Below are positions 9,341 to 18,333 of a stretch of DNA of 41,131 nt, in pieces (position 1 is the first letter of the stretch; each line of letters begins with the position of its first letter). The translations under genes were made by a program, and so were the position numbers. Origin of the DNA: an uncultured Bacteroidales bacterium (GTDB lineage: Bacteria > Bacteroidota > Bacteroidia > Bacteroidales > Coprobacteraceae). The notes below the pieces were generated by a model. It did not search any database and was not told the DNA's origin. It worked only from the letters and a program-made list of their open reading frames with translations. The stretch lies in the NCBI GenBank assembly GCA_949297285.1, contig CASFRL010000041.1:1-41131 (forward strand), given 5' to 3'.

Positions 9341-9697
9341 ATGAAAAGAGTATTTGGTATTGTTGCGATGTTTGTCGTTATGGCAATGACAATGAATTTA
9401 TTTGCTCAAGATCCCGGCAAATGGACGAAAAAAGTGGCTAAAGAAGTCGCTGAAATGACCGGAGTCATGAAACTGGATACTGCACAACAAACGAAAATGA
9501 CAAAATTGCTGACTACTTATTATATCGAAAGAGATGAAGCTCGGCAAAAAGAAGGTGATGAGAGAAAACAGGCCATGAAAGCAGCCAACAAGAAACGCTA
9601 TGATGGGTTTGCCGAAATTTGTACTCCCGAACAACAGGCTTTGTGGAAGAAATATAGAGAAGAAAATGCATCACCCAATAAGAAAAAAAGTAAATAA
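9341..9697 (+). CDS. Small exported Spy-like/DUF4890-like protein
   Basis: A 118-residue protein with a signal peptide (MKRVFGIVAMFVVMAMTMNLFAQ) and a highly charged helical mature part of about 95 residues, rich in Lys, Glu and Gln. The pattern LDTAQQTKMTKLLTTYY ... CTPEQQALWKKYRE resembles the repeated L-T-x-x-Q-x-x-x-hydrophobic helices of small periplasmic Spy/CpxP-type proteins and related small Bacteroidota proteins. A chaperone or envelope-stress role is possible by analogy only. It ends in a basic stretch (NKKKSK). The gene stands alone between a long leader and its own terminator, so it is probably unrelated to the glycan genes. Confidence 0.7.
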   Translation: MKRVFGIVAMFVVMAMTMNLFAQDPGKWTKKVAKEVAEMTGVMKLDTAQQTKMTKLLTTYYIERDEARQKEGDERKQAMKAANKKRYDGFAEICTPEQQALWKKYREENASPNKKKSK

Positions 9698-9711
9698 TTA
9701 ATCTCTTATAT

Positions 9712-9753
9712 AAAAATGTCCTTGAATAAAATTTTGTTCGGGACATTTTTTTA
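9712..9753 (+). terminator. Rho-independent terminator after the Spy-like gene
   Basis: AAAAATGTCC (9712-9721) pairs with GGACATTTTT (9741-9750), and the T-run continues to 9752. Confidence 0.8.
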
Positions 9754-9953
9754 TGTCGTCGATACATAGAAACTCTTTTCTCAATATCTTCTTTATATAA
9801 GTTTTGGATCATCTTTCCGATAGACTTTATTTCCTGACTCTCCTCTTTATATATGTATGTAGAAAATTTACCTTCCGGTTCTTTATTTTAATATAAATAA
9901 GTCAATGATTTAATAAGAAAATCCTTATTAAAAAATCTTTTAACAAATCTTGA

Positions 9954-9980
9954 TTTCGGGAACGTTCCCGATGATTTTCT
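9954..9980 (+). promoter_or_regulatory. Operator-like palindrome upstream of the 10067 gene (copy A)
   Basis: CGGGAACGTTCCCG at 9957-9970 is a perfect 14-bp palindrome with a central CG, the style of LacI-family operators. It sits in a 27-base element nearly repeated at 20043-20069: 24 of 27 bases agree, including TTTCGGGAACG and CCGATGATTT. Its start is 68 bases before a perfect -7 element at 10025. Confidence 0.65.
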
Positions 9981-10022
9981 GTGATTTCCAGTTTGTTATC
10001 ACCTCTTGCTGTTTGTGTATTT

Positions 10023-10045
10023 ACTACATTTGGAATGTAGTTTTT
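10023..10045 (+). promoter_or_regulatory. -7 element TACATTTG within a small hairpin
   Basis: TACATTTG at 10025-10032 matches TAnnTTTG exactly and would start transcription near 10039, 28 bases before the ATG at 10067. It is embedded in an 8-bp hairpin (10023-10030 with 10034-10041) followed by TTTT, so an attenuator or second operator is an alternative reading. No good -33 TTTG at the right spacing. Confidence 0.45.
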
Positions 10046-10066
10046 AATCTTAAAAAGTTATAGATC

Positions 10067-10951
10067 ATGAAAAAGAAATTTACTTTGATTTGTGTATTGT
10101 GTTTGTTGTGTTTTATTCCGATGAATGCAGAAATACGTATTTATTTCGCTTATACCAACAACAGTGATCAACCCCTTCCGGTCGAAGATGATTTGGTTAC
10201 TATCGACTATCGGTATGGAAACGGTTTTAAAATGAACAACTGGGAAAATATGGCCGGCCCTTATAACCCGTCGAGTGGAGGTTTTGTAGAAAGTGGACAG
10301 TTCGGTTATCGTCAATATGGGTTTAAAGTGGCTAATAAAACCAAATTCTCTGCCATTCACCATATTGAAAGCAACTCTACTGAGAAAATAGCCGATCTTA
10401 CTCAGGTGAATAGAGATTGGACATTCCATATTGCTATTAAAACCAATTATGAAGGAGAGTTGTTGTTCAAATTACAAGATAAGGACGGGGTTCAATACGT
10501 AACCGATATAACCGATTTGGTTGATCCTCGCAATAATACATGGTGTGAGCTTACAATTGAAATGTCTGATTTTATTGACGAAACAGGTATCGATTTTGCA
10601 AATTGTACTTATTCTTCATTGGAAACGACCGGAGCTAAACGCGATATTTGGATTATTCAAGGTACCGATGTTACGGCAGACGGCGAATTTGCTTGGGATG
10701 ACTGCTATCTGACGGATAATGGTACTACACCGCTTACCGGAATCGATAATGTTGTAGAAGATGCTGAAAAAATGATCTATGCAGATAATACTATCGAAAT
10801 TGTTGGCGGACAAGTAGAAGAACTGTCATTATATACGATTTCTGGAGCATTGATTAATAAGGTACAGGGAAATAAAATGGAATTAGGCAACTTGTCAGAA
10901 GGTGTTTATATTGTAAAAGCCGGAAAGAGCGTATTTAAATTTATCAAATAA
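10067..10951 (+). CDS. Secreted beta-rich protein of unknown function with T9SS-style sorting tail
   Basis: A 294-residue protein with a signal peptide (MKKKFTLICVLCLLCFIPMNA). The mature part to about residue 220 looks like a single beta-sandwich: alternating strands, buried aromatics (NGFKMNNWENM, WTFHIAIKTNYEGELLFKLQ, GEFAWDDCYL), similar in feel to carbohydrate-binding modules and to surface glycan-binding proteins, but no family is recognised. The last 70 residues (IEIVGGQVEELSLYTISGAL, then LSEGVYIVKAGKSVFKFIK) form a typical T9SS type A sorting domain. The gene has its own leader with the operator-like palindrome also found before the symporter operon, which links its control to sugar uptake. 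A hairpin follows at 11012. Confidence 0.8.
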   Translation: MKKKFTLICVLCLLCFIPMNAEIRIYFAYTNNSDQPLPVEDDLVTIDYRYGNGFKMNNWENMAGPYNPSSGGFVESGQFGYRQYGFKVANKTKFSAIHHIESNSTEKIADLTQVNRDWTFHIAIKTNYEGELLFKLQDKDGVQYVTDITDLVDPRNNTWCELTIEMSDFIDETGIDFANCTYSSLETTGAKRDIWIIQGTDVTADGEFAWDDCYLTDNGTTPLTGIDNVVEDAEKMIYADNTIEIVGGQVEELSLYTISGALINKVQGNKMELGNLSEGVYIVKAGKSVFKFIK

Positions 10952-11011
10952 GATAATCGTATTATTTTTTTAAGATATAGGAAAATGTTCTAAAAAATTC
11001 TTTTTGTCGTT

Positions 11012-11039
11012 TCCGAATAGAAAGTTATTTCTATTCGGA
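11012..11039 (+). terminator. Hairpin after the 10067 gene
   Basis: A perfect 12-bp stem (11012-11023 with 11028-11039) with a 4-nt loop. No T-run follows, so termination may be partial and the next gene may be co-transcribed. Confidence 0.5.
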
Positions 11040-11128
11040 GCGCAAGAAGATGGTTTTGCATCGATTTATCCGATAAATTCGAGATTGTAGAATTTAGAAT
11101 CTTATTTTGTGTTACTAAATTTATTATC

Positions 11129-12130
11129 ATGAAGACATATAGACTTTTATGCTTATTTTTATCTATTTGTACTCTTTCTGTAACAAGCGCATTTGCTGAA
11201 AAGATCTTGTTTTTAACAAATCAGTCTCCTACTACAAATCAAGCCGATTTGACAGTTATTCAGGCTTTGGAAGATGAGGCCTACGATGTGGTTGTTAAAC
11301 GGAGCCAAGATTTTGACAAATCGACAGACTTGGATGGTGTCGATTGTATCTATGTTTCCGAAGCCATAGGAAGTGGTGATCCGGCAACATTGTATGCAGC
11401 CGAATTGGCCGGAGAGGTTGGCATTGCCATAATCAATAATGAACCTTATGGCTATAACATGACCGACCGTTTCCCGTGGGCAGCAGGCACTCGTAAAGGG
11501 AATACCGATTATTCGAGAATGTTTATTACAGAAGCCGGAGCTACTCATCCGATCGCTGTTAAAGCGGGCTTTACGACAGCAACAACAGATGAATCTGAAG
11601 CCGTCGTTGTTTTACAGAAGGTAGATTCGGAAGGTGCATCCCCGAAAATGTGTTATATCGGTGAAGAAGATGTGACCGTCGGAACCGTAATAGGATGGGA
11701 CGGAAGTACGGTCGAAGGAACAGGCCACAAAGCCTTGCTGTTTGCGATAGAAAAAGGTACAGAAATGAAACCCGGAGTTGTTGCTGCAGGCCGTCGCATC
11801 GGTTTCTTTATGGCGAACGGATCTAATAATGAGCTGACAGATGAAGGTAAAGCTTTATTATTGGCTGCTGTTGAATGGGGAATCGAAGGCAATGATCTGG
11901 AACTTGGAGTAGAACGAAACAATGCAGATTTGAAATATCAACTCCTTAATAATCGGATAGTAATAAATGAAGAAGATGCTACTCTTGAAATTTACGGCAT
12001 TACAGGGATGTTGTATGAGTCTTTAACGGCGGTCAAGTCGTATGATTGTTCTGTTTTAAATAAAGGAATATATATTGCCCGTATAACCGTAGGAGGAAAA
12101 ACCAAAACGTTTAAATTAAATATAAAATAG
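11129..12130 (+). CDS. Secreted protein with amidotransferase-like fold and T9SS-style tail, function unknown
   Basis: A 333-residue protein. A signal peptide (MKTYRLLCLFLSICTLSVTSAFA) is followed by EKILFLTNQSPTTNQADLTV and alternating strands and helices (QALEDEAYDVVVKRSQDF, DLDGVDCIYVSEAIGSGD, GEVGIAIINNEPYGYNM, GRRIGFFMANGSN, EGKALLLAAVEWGIEG), the layout of a class I glutamine amidotransferase/ThuA-like flavodoxin fold domain. No catalytic Cys-His-Glu triad is evident, so a binding role is more likely than an enzymatic one. The last 75 residues (IVINEEDATLEIYGITGMLY ... NKGIYIARITVGGKTKTFKL) are a T9SS sorting tail. It lies 177 bases after the 10067 gene and has a good terminator. Confidence 0.78.
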   Translation: MKTYRLLCLFLSICTLSVTSAFAEKILFLTNQSPTTNQADLTVIQALEDEAYDVVVKRSQDFDKSTDLDGVDCIYVSEAIGSGDPATLYAAELAGEVGIAIINNEPYGYNMTDRFPWAAGTRKGNTDYSRMFITEAGATHPIAVKAGFTTATTDESEAVVVLQKVDSEGASPKMCYIGEEDVTVGTVIGWDGSTVEGTGHKALLFAIEKGTEMKPGVVAAGRRIGFFMANGSNNELTDEGKALLLAAVEWGIEGNDLELGVERNNADLKYQLLNNRIVINEEDATLEIYGITGMLYESLTAVKSYDCSVLNKGIYIARITVGGKTKTFKLNIK

Positions 12131-12139
12131 CGTATTTAA

Positions 12140-12179
12140 GGGATAAGGTATAGATTGTATACTTTATCCCTTATTTTTG
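12140..12179 (+). terminator. Rho-independent terminator after the 11129 gene
   Basis: A 13-bp stem with one G-T pair (12140-12152 with 12158-12170) is followed by TTATTTTTG. Confidence 0.88.
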
Positions 12180-12234
12180 TAAAGGCAACCAAATACTTTA
12201 ACCGAATTAATAAGCAAGTAAAATATAAAGAACC

Positions 12235-13806
12235 ATGAAAGGTACCACAGTTCTGAGATTTTTCTTTTTCTTGGGAATCGCATCGATATCGAATGCTGCA
12301 ATGGCTCAAATCCCGGGTATAGTACAAGCCGAGGTCGATTTTTCCGATTCTATCCGCACATGGGATGGCTTTGGCGTAAATTATGTCGAGACGTCGCAAA
12401 CCTACGATTATAGTAAATATGCACAAGACTATGGGGGCTTTAGCAGATTGACCCAGGATGATAAAAGAAAAATCATAGAACTTACATTTGGAGATGATGG
12501 ACTTTGCCCTTCGATTGTAAAAATGTTTTTGGATCCTCTTCATCAAACGACAGAAAATGGTCCGTATGATCATGAAACGACAACACGCAATATGCGTTAT
12601 TTTGTAAAAGAGGGAAATAAGTTGACCAATAAACGTGGTGAAAGCCTTTCGATCATTACGACATTATATTCTCCGCCTGCATATATTACAAAACAAAAAA
12701 AACTCAGAGGTCGGGATATCGAGCTCTCTAAATTGGGCTGTATGACCGATTATATGGCCGATTGGGCTCGATTCTTGATCAAAGATGAGAAACTTCCTTT
12801 AAAATATATTTCATTGCACAATGAAGGTGAGTCATGGCGTCGTTGGCCGGCAGATGGCGGAGCTGACGAACTTTTAGATAAAGACGGACATGATTATAAC
12901 GTTTACATGGATCCTCAGATGGTCGTGATGACTATTAACCGATTGAGGAAAAGTTTGGATAAAATAGGACTGGAAGATGTTGGGATTACCAATGGAGAAA
13001 CGACAAACTGGTATAGATTCGGGGCGTGGAATTATGCTAAAACCATATCTCGCGATAAAGAGGCATTGAAAAACTTGTCTCTTATTACGGCACACGGCTT
13101 TTATGTTGGGGGGATGGGGAGCCCGAGATGGTTTGGCCCTCATTCGAACGAAGGAACGGAGTTGTTAAGAGGCTTTCGTCCCGATTTACATGCTTGGGTG
13201 ACCTCTACGGCATGGAATATCTCCGAAGACCGTTGGGAGGGAGATCAACGGCATCGTTTATATATCTCGAACGCTGCATTCTTAAAAGAAATACACGGTA
13301 ATATTTACGAAGCGCATTGTAATGCCATTATTCCTTGGGCCTTAATTCAGAATGCATCGCATTGGAATAAACCCGATCCGAATCCGGGATGTGCATTTCG
13401 TGTATATGACGATGGAACATGGGAAATCAGAAAAGGATATTATTTTTATAAACAAATAACAAGAGCCGGACGGCCGGGTATGAGCGTCGTACATACGGCT
13501 GCCAATGATTCGGAAATTGCCCTGATTGCTTTCGGCAGTAATAACACCAAGAATCCGAATGCTTTTGTTGCGGTAAATTGGGGGAAAGAAACCTTTAAAA
13601 TGAAAATCAAGATCAACGGTAATCATTCAGACCGTTACCGTGCATACCGTACATCGGGCAGTGAAATTTATGTTGCCTATGAAACGGCAAAACAAAAAGA
13701 ACCTGAAGGAGAAAATTATAAACAATTGTCAGATTATAAAGTAGAAGACGGATATCTTTATTATGAAATACCTCCGATGTCGGTTACTACATTTTTTGAA
13801 AATTAA
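12235..13806 (+). CDS. GH30-like (clan GH-A) secreted protein, possible non-canonical active site
   Basis: A 523-residue protein with a signal peptide (MKGTTVLRFFFFLGIASISNAAMAQ). The layout is that of GH30-type enzymes: TWDGFGVNYVE opening, a (beta/alpha)8 barrel, then a beta-sandwich made from both ends. SLHNEGE (Glu197) sits where the acid/base Asn-Glu of clan GH-A is expected, and LITAHGFY where strand 6 is. The nucleophile is expected after strand 7 in a W-x-T/S-E motif, but here the matching segment reads HAWVTSTAW with Ser324 in that place. Either another acidic residue (such as those in ISEDRWEGD) serves, or the protein binds rather than cuts. It is the first gene of an operon with GH2 and GH74, eleven bases from the next start. 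Family is likely, subfamily and substrate unknown. Confidence 0.75.
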   Translation: MKGTTVLRFFFFLGIASISNAAMAQIPGIVQAEVDFSDSIRTWDGFGVNYVETSQTYDYSKYAQDYGGFSRLTQDDKRKIIELTFGDDGLCPSIVKMFLDPLHQTTENGPYDHETTTRNMRYFVKEGNKLTNKRGESLSIITTLYSPPAYITKQKKLRGRDIELSKLGCMTDYMADWARFLIKDEKLPLKYISLHNEGESWRRWPADGGADELLDKDGHDYNVYMDPQMVVMTINRLRKSLDKIGLEDVGITNGETTNWYRFGAWNYAKTISRDKEALKNLSLITAHGFYVGGMGSPRWFGPHSNEGTELLRGFRPDLHAWVTSTAWNISEDRWEGDQRHRLYISNAAFLKEIHGNIYEAHCNAIIPWALIQNASHWNKPDPNPGCAFRVYDDGTWEIRKGYYFYKQITRAGRPGMSVVHTAANDSEIALIAFGSNNTKNPNAFVAVNWGKETFKMKIKINGNHSDRYRAYRTSGSEIYVAYETAKQKEPEGENYKQLSDYKVEDGYLYYEIPPMSVTTFFEN

Positions 13807-13817
13807 TTTTGTGTGAA

Positions 13818-15635
13818 ATGAAGAAAGCAATAGTATCTATTTTTTCTGTTTTTTGTTTTTGTGTATCTGTAAATGCAACGGCATTGCCAGACTTGATTAT
13901 CAATATAGGTGCCCGTTCCTGTACCTCTTTGGACGGAATGTGGAAATATATAGTCGATCCTCTGGAAACAGGCTATTATGATTATCGTTTGGAACCTACT
14001 AAAGACGGTTTTTTCCTCGATAAAAAACAGAATAATCCTGACCTGATAGAGTATGATTTCGATACTTCCGGTTCTTTGTACGTTCCTCGCGATTGGAATA
14101 CGCAAAAACCCGAATTGTATTACTACGAAGGTTGCATATGGTACAGGACAAGATTCGATCATAAAAAGAAAGATGATAAACGCTATTTCCTTCATTTCGA
14201 GGCGGTGAATTATGAAGCGATTGTTTATCTGAACGGAAAAATGTTGGGAAAACATATCGGAGGATATACACCGTTTAATTTTGAGATCACCGAAGACCTT
14301 CGGGTTGGCGATAACTCTTTGGTTGTTAAGGTCGATAATAAAAGACGCAAGGAAGGGGTTCCTACAAATAATTTTGACTGGTGGAATTACGGAGGTATAA
14401 CCCGTTCTGTCACGTTGATCGAGACGCCCCAAGTATTTGTCCGCGATTATTCATTGCGTCTCTCTAAGAAAGATCGCAATATGATAGAGGGATGGGTGCA
14501 ATTAGACGGAAATGTAGGCCCTCAAGAAGTTATATTGGAAATTCCGGAATTGAAAAAGAAGATTCGTCTGCAAACCGATTCGACAGGTAAGTGTACTTTC
14601 TCCGAAAAAGCCCGTCCGGAATTATGGTCGCCCGAAACGCCTAAATTGTATAAGGTAAATTGGGTTACGGCCTACGAGTCATTGTCTGATGAAATAGGAT
14701 TCCGTACAATAACTACCGAGGGAAACCGCATAATCCTTAACGGAAAACCGATCTTTTGCCGTGGTGTGAGTATCCATGAAGAAGCTCCTTTCAGAAATGG
14801 AGGCAGAGCTTATGGCAAAGATGACGCCCGCACATTGTTGGGTTGGGCTAAGGAGATGGGATGCAACTTTGCCCGTTTGGCGCACTATCCGCATAATGAA
14901 TTTATGGTTAAAGAAGCCGAACGCATGGGTATTATGTTGTGGTCCGAAGTGCCGGTATATTGGACGATAGACTGGACAAATCCCGATGTGCTGCAAAATG
15001 CTAAAAATCAAATGCGGGAGATTATTACCCGAGATAAAAACCGTTGCAATATCATCATCTGGTCGGTTGCCAATGAAACCCCGTTGAGCGATGCAAGGCT
15101 CGAATTTTTGAAAAGTTTGGTTGCGTTTACTCGCCAGTTGGACGATAGCCGGTTGATAAGTGCAGCTATGGAGAAGAAAGAATTTGCCCCCGGAGTGATG
15201 ACCGTGCACGATCCATTGGGAGAATACCTGGATGTATTTAGCTTCAACCAATATATCGGATGGTACGACGGGTTACCCGAAAAGTGTGATCGGGTAAGAT
15301 GGGAATTGCCCAAAAATAAACCTGTCTTGATCAGTGAATTCGGAGGCGGGGCCTTATACGGGAAACATGGCGATAAAACAGAACGCTGGACAGAAGAGTT
15401 TCAGGAAGATATGTACAAGGCATCTATCCGGATGCTGGAAAAGATAGAAGGACTTTCGGCTACGACTCCGTGGATATTGATGGATTTTAGGTCACCCAAA
15501 CGTCCGTTGGTGGGAATACAGGATGATTATAACCGGAAAGGATTGATTTCGAATTACGGAAAAAAGAAGAAAGCTTTTTATATCATGAGAGATTGGTATA
15601 AAAAAATAGAAAAGGAAGAGTTGAATAATAAATAA
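13818..15635 (+). CDS. GH2 beta-glycosidase (beta-galactosidase/beta-glucuronidase type), secreted
   Basis: A 605-residue GH2 enzyme starting at ATG 13818, which opens a signal peptide (MKKAIVSIFSVFCFCVSVNA); a TTG three codons earlier is less likely. A jelly-roll sugar-binding domain (about 20-200, with LHFEAVNYEAIVYLNGK and GGYTPFNFEIT) is followed by an Ig-like domain and a TIM barrel from about 290. SVANET (Glu420) is the acid/base and LISEFGGG (Glu507) the nucleophile. The length, shorter than LacZ, fits beta-glucuronidase-like or small GH2 enzymes. In a xyloglucan setting removal of beta-galactosyl groups is plausible, but beta-glucuronidase or beta-mannosidase activity cannot be excluded. 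Translation is probably coupled with its neighbours: 11 bases after GH30-like, 8 bases before GH74. Confidence 0.93.
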   Translation: MKKAIVSIFSVFCFCVSVNATALPDLIINIGARSCTSLDGMWKYIVDPLETGYYDYRLEPTKDGFFLDKKQNNPDLIEYDFDTSGSLYVPRDWNTQKPELYYYEGCIWYRTRFDHKKKDDKRYFLHFEAVNYEAIVYLNGKMLGKHIGGYTPFNFEITEDLRVGDNSLVVKVDNKRRKEGVPTNNFDWWNYGGITRSVTLIETPQVFVRDYSLRLSKKDRNMIEGWVQLDGNVGPQEVILEIPELKKKIRLQTDSTGKCTFSEKARPELWSPETPKLYKVNWVTAYESLSDEIGFRTITTEGNRIILNGKPIFCRGVSIHEEAPFRNGGRAYGKDDARTLLGWAKEMGCNFARLAHYPHNEFMVKEAERMGIMLWSEVPVYWTIDWTNPDVLQNAKNQMREIITRDKNRCNIIIWSVANETPLSDARLEFLKSLVAFTRQLDDSRLISAAMEKKEFAPGVMTVHDPLGEYLDVFSFNQYIGWYDGLPEKCDRVRWELPKNKPVLISEFGGGALYGKHGDKTERWTEEFQEDMYKASIRMLEKIEGLSATTPWILMDFRSPKRPLVGIQDDYNRKGLISNYGKKKKAFYIMRDWYKKIEKEELNNK

Positions 15636-15643
15636 ACAAATTG

Positions 15644-18271
15644 ATGATGAAAAAAACGGTAATATTGATTTGCATAGTACAGTTTCTTTTCGGACTGGAT
15701 CTATATTCGCAGTTTTATCAATGGGGAACTATCCCTGCCGGAGGTGGCGGATATGTAACGGGTATCGTTGCACACCCCAAGGAAGAAAATCTGATTTATA
15801 TCCGGACAGATGTCGGTGGTGTATACCGTTATGAAGCTCCGAACGACCAGCATCCCGATCATCCTTATTGGGTGCAATTGATGGAGTGGATACCCGTGGA
15901 AAACAAGTCTTTATGGAGTACCGACGGTATTGCATTGAACCCTCAAAATCCCGATGAGATCTATGTAGCTTTGGGTCCGGGAGCCGGAGACAGTTGGATA
16001 GATACAGACCCATATCCGCAAGGAGTGTATAAATCTTCGAACCGGGGGCAAACGTGGAAACAGGTGTTGAATAAACGGTATAGAGGCAATCAAGGCAATC
16101 GTAGTACGGGTGAATGTCTTGCCGTAATTCCCGAAGGAGAGGGAAACATTGTATTGGCAGGAACCCGTTTCGATGGTTTATTCCGCTCTGAAAATGGCGG
16201 TTCGACATGGAGCAATATTTCGACAGTGCCGACAGATGCATCCGGCGTAGGCATCCGCTCGATTGCCTTTGACCCGTCTAATCCGGCAAAGGTCTATTTG
16301 ACAGCTTATAATTCGGGCGTATACGAATCTTCGGACAGAGGTGTCACATTCTCTTTGATAGACGGGACATCGTCACTAAATCCCCGTTCGGTTGCCGTGG
16401 GTACAGACGGGGTAGTATGGATAACCTCTAAGAACGGTGTCTATAAGTATTCCGGAGGAAGTCTGGTGAAAAACTCTCCCAATGCAAGTGTCAGTGATTA
16501 CAATTCGATTGCTATCGATCCTACCGATCCTGCTCATGTTGTGATTACACAACAATTGTCTGCGTATAAAACTAAAATCTTCAGAACAACAAATGGCGGA
16601 GACCGTTGGCAGATCATTACGAATAATAAGACTTTCTATAATAATGTCCCTTGGTATCGTGACGAGCACATGGGGGCTGCGATTGCCGGTGTAGCTTTTA
16701 ACCCGTTCGATACGAAACAATTGTGGTTTACAGATTGGTATTTACCTTGGAAAACCGACGATGTAACCGCAGCAAGCATTCATTATGAGTCGGTTCCTTG
16801 GGGTGTAGAAGAGTTGGTGATCTTCGATATTGTTTGTCCGCCGACAAATGCAATTCTTTATAACGGATGTGCCGACAATGGCGGATTGCGTCATGATTCG
16901 ATGACCGATTATCCTACTGTACGATTTGGAGAACAGGAATCTACGGGAATCGATTTTTGCGAGTTGAATCCGGCAAGTATCGTTCGGGTCTCTTCTAACG
17001 GTTGGGGTGCATCCGGATTCAGAGTTTCGCGTTCGGATGATGCCGGCGATTCATGGCGTACGGTTTATTCGCCTAATGTTACAGGAAAAGTTGCATACTC
17101 TTCGAAAGATGTAAAAAACTATATTTTTATTCCGACGGGAAGCAATAAAACACCGCTTGTTACCAAAGATGACGGTGCAACATGGAAAAATGTAAGCGGT
17201 CTTCCTTCGAATACCTACAATAAAGAATTCTGGAATAACTATAATAAAGCATTGATTTCGGACAGAATAAACGGAAATAAATATTATGCTTTTATCTCGG
17301 GAAAATGTTATGTAAGTGAAGATGGCGGAGAAAGTTTCTCTCAGAGATCATCCGGCCTGCCTTCTCCTTCATCGTCCGATTCTCCCGGTGTCTATATGGC
17401 AGCATCTCCTTATACAGAGGGTGATCTCTGGATAAGTATCGGTGGAAAAGGAATATACCATTCTGTCAATTCCGGGGCAAGTTTTACCAAAATAGAAGAG
17501 TTTGTTAACTGCAAGACCGTAGCCATAGGTCCTCCTATCAATGAAACTACTCCGATTGTATATATTCATGCCCAGCAAGAATCTATGGGATGGGGCGTAT
17601 TTTGTTCTTTGAACGGAGGTGTTGATTGGATGCAGATAAATGACGAAGCACATCAAGTATCGAATAATCCTCGCCAGATGGCAGCGGACAGAAGTGTCCC
17701 CGGTCGTTTGTTTATCGGTTCTGGCGGACGTGGAGTCTATTGCGGTGAGTCTATCGATGTATTGACCAAGGCCGTGACTCCAATGATTACACCTGCGGGG
17801 GGAATGGTATATACGAATACTCGGGTTACGATAAAATCTGTTCCGGAGGATGCCGAAATTTATTACACGACCGATGGCTCTGAACCGACGACTTCTTCGA
17901 CCCGTTATACCGGACCATTCGAAGTCGGAAATGCTGTACAAATAAAAGCGATTGCCGTAAAAGGCGGATTGCGCGACAGTGAGGTTGCCGTTGTCAACTA
18001 TCAAAATAGCGGTACGTCCGGAGTAAAAACCGCCGATGTAGAAACAGATATCTCTATCCATTATGACCGGAATGCAAAATGTATAATCGTGAATAATGCC
18101 GATGATGTCGTTGCTTATTCGATTCGGGATATTAACGGGATGTTGCTGTCCGGAGGTTCGAATGGAGATAGTACATTGACTATCGATACGTTATGTTATG
18201 CCAACCGTTTTTTATTGTTAGAACTTAAATTGAAAAACCGAGGGTATAAATGTTATAAGATCGCTTCATAG
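15644..18271 (+). CDS. GH74 xyloglucanase-like enzyme with chitobiase-type C-terminal domain and sorting tail
   Basis: An 875-residue secreted protein, start ATG 15644 (ATG 15647 equally possible), signal peptide MMKKTVILICIVQFLFGLDLYSQ. Two seven-bladed propellers built from BNR/Asp-box repeats (S-x-D/N-x-G-x-T-W, such as SSNRGQTW, SENGGSTW, TTNGGDRW) fill residues 25-700. RTDVGG (Asp56) and STGIDF (Asp437) match the two catalytic Asp residues of GH74 endo-xyloglucanases. A small domain at about 705-785 (TPAGGMVYTNTRVTI, EIYYTTDGSEPT) is of the chitobiase/beta-hexosaminidase C-terminal type. The last 75 residues resemble a degenerate sorting tail. It is the only one of the three GH74 proteins here with these extras, so it is the likely surface or extracellular backbone-cutting enzyme. 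A terminator follows at 18334. Confidence 0.93.
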   Translation: MMKKTVILICIVQFLFGLDLYSQFYQWGTIPAGGGGYVTGIVAHPKEENLIYIRTDVGGVYRYEAPNDQHPDHPYWVQLMEWIPVENKSLWSTDGIALNPQNPDEIYVALGPGAGDSWIDTDPYPQGVYKSSNRGQTWKQVLNKRYRGNQGNRSTGECLAVIPEGEGNIVLAGTRFDGLFRSENGGSTWSNISTVPTDASGVGIRSIAFDPSNPAKVYLTAYNSGVYESSDRGVTFSLIDGTSSLNPRSVAVGTDGVVWITSKNGVYKYSGGSLVKNSPNASVSDYNSIAIDPTDPAHVVITQQLSAYKTKIFRTTNGGDRWQIITNNKTFYNNVPWYRDEHMGAAIAGVAFNPFDTKQLWFTDWYLPWKTDDVTAASIHYESVPWGVEELVIFDIVCPPTNAILYNGCADNGGLRHDSMTDYPTVRFGEQESTGIDFCELNPASIVRVSSNGWGASGFRVSRSDDAGDSWRTVYSPNVTGKVAYSSKDVKNYIFIPTGSNKTPLVTKDDGATWKNVSGLPSNTYNKEFWNNYNKALISDRINGNKYYAFISGKCYVSEDGGESFSQRSSGLPSPSSSDSPGVYMAASPYTEGDLWISIGGKGIYHSVNSGASFTKIEEFVNCKTVAIGPPINETTPIVYIHAQQESMGWGVFCSLNGGVDWMQINDEAHQVSNNPRQMAADRSVPGRLFIGSGGRGVYCGESIDVLTKAVTPMITPAGGMVYTNTRVTIKSVPEDAEIYYTTDGSEPTTSSTRYTGPFEVGNAVQIKAIAVKGGLRDSEVAVVNYQNSGTSGVKTADVETDISIHYDRNAKCIIVNNADDVVAYSIRDINGMLLSGGSNGDSTLTIDTLCYANRFLLLELKLKNRGYKCYKIAS

Positions 18272-18333
18272 TAAAACGTTCATATTTTTTTGTCGATAAG
18301 ATTATTGATAATTGTATTTAGAGTTTGATTGGT

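Noticed and set aside
9513..9812. 99-codon minus-strand frame over the Spy-like gene and its terminator
   Set aside because: It is antisense to a gene with a signal peptide and terminator and has no recognisable sequence.
13803..14432. 209-codon minus-strand frame inside GH2
   Set aside because: It is a shadow of the GH2 jelly-roll coding region with biased, low-complexity hydrophobic composition.
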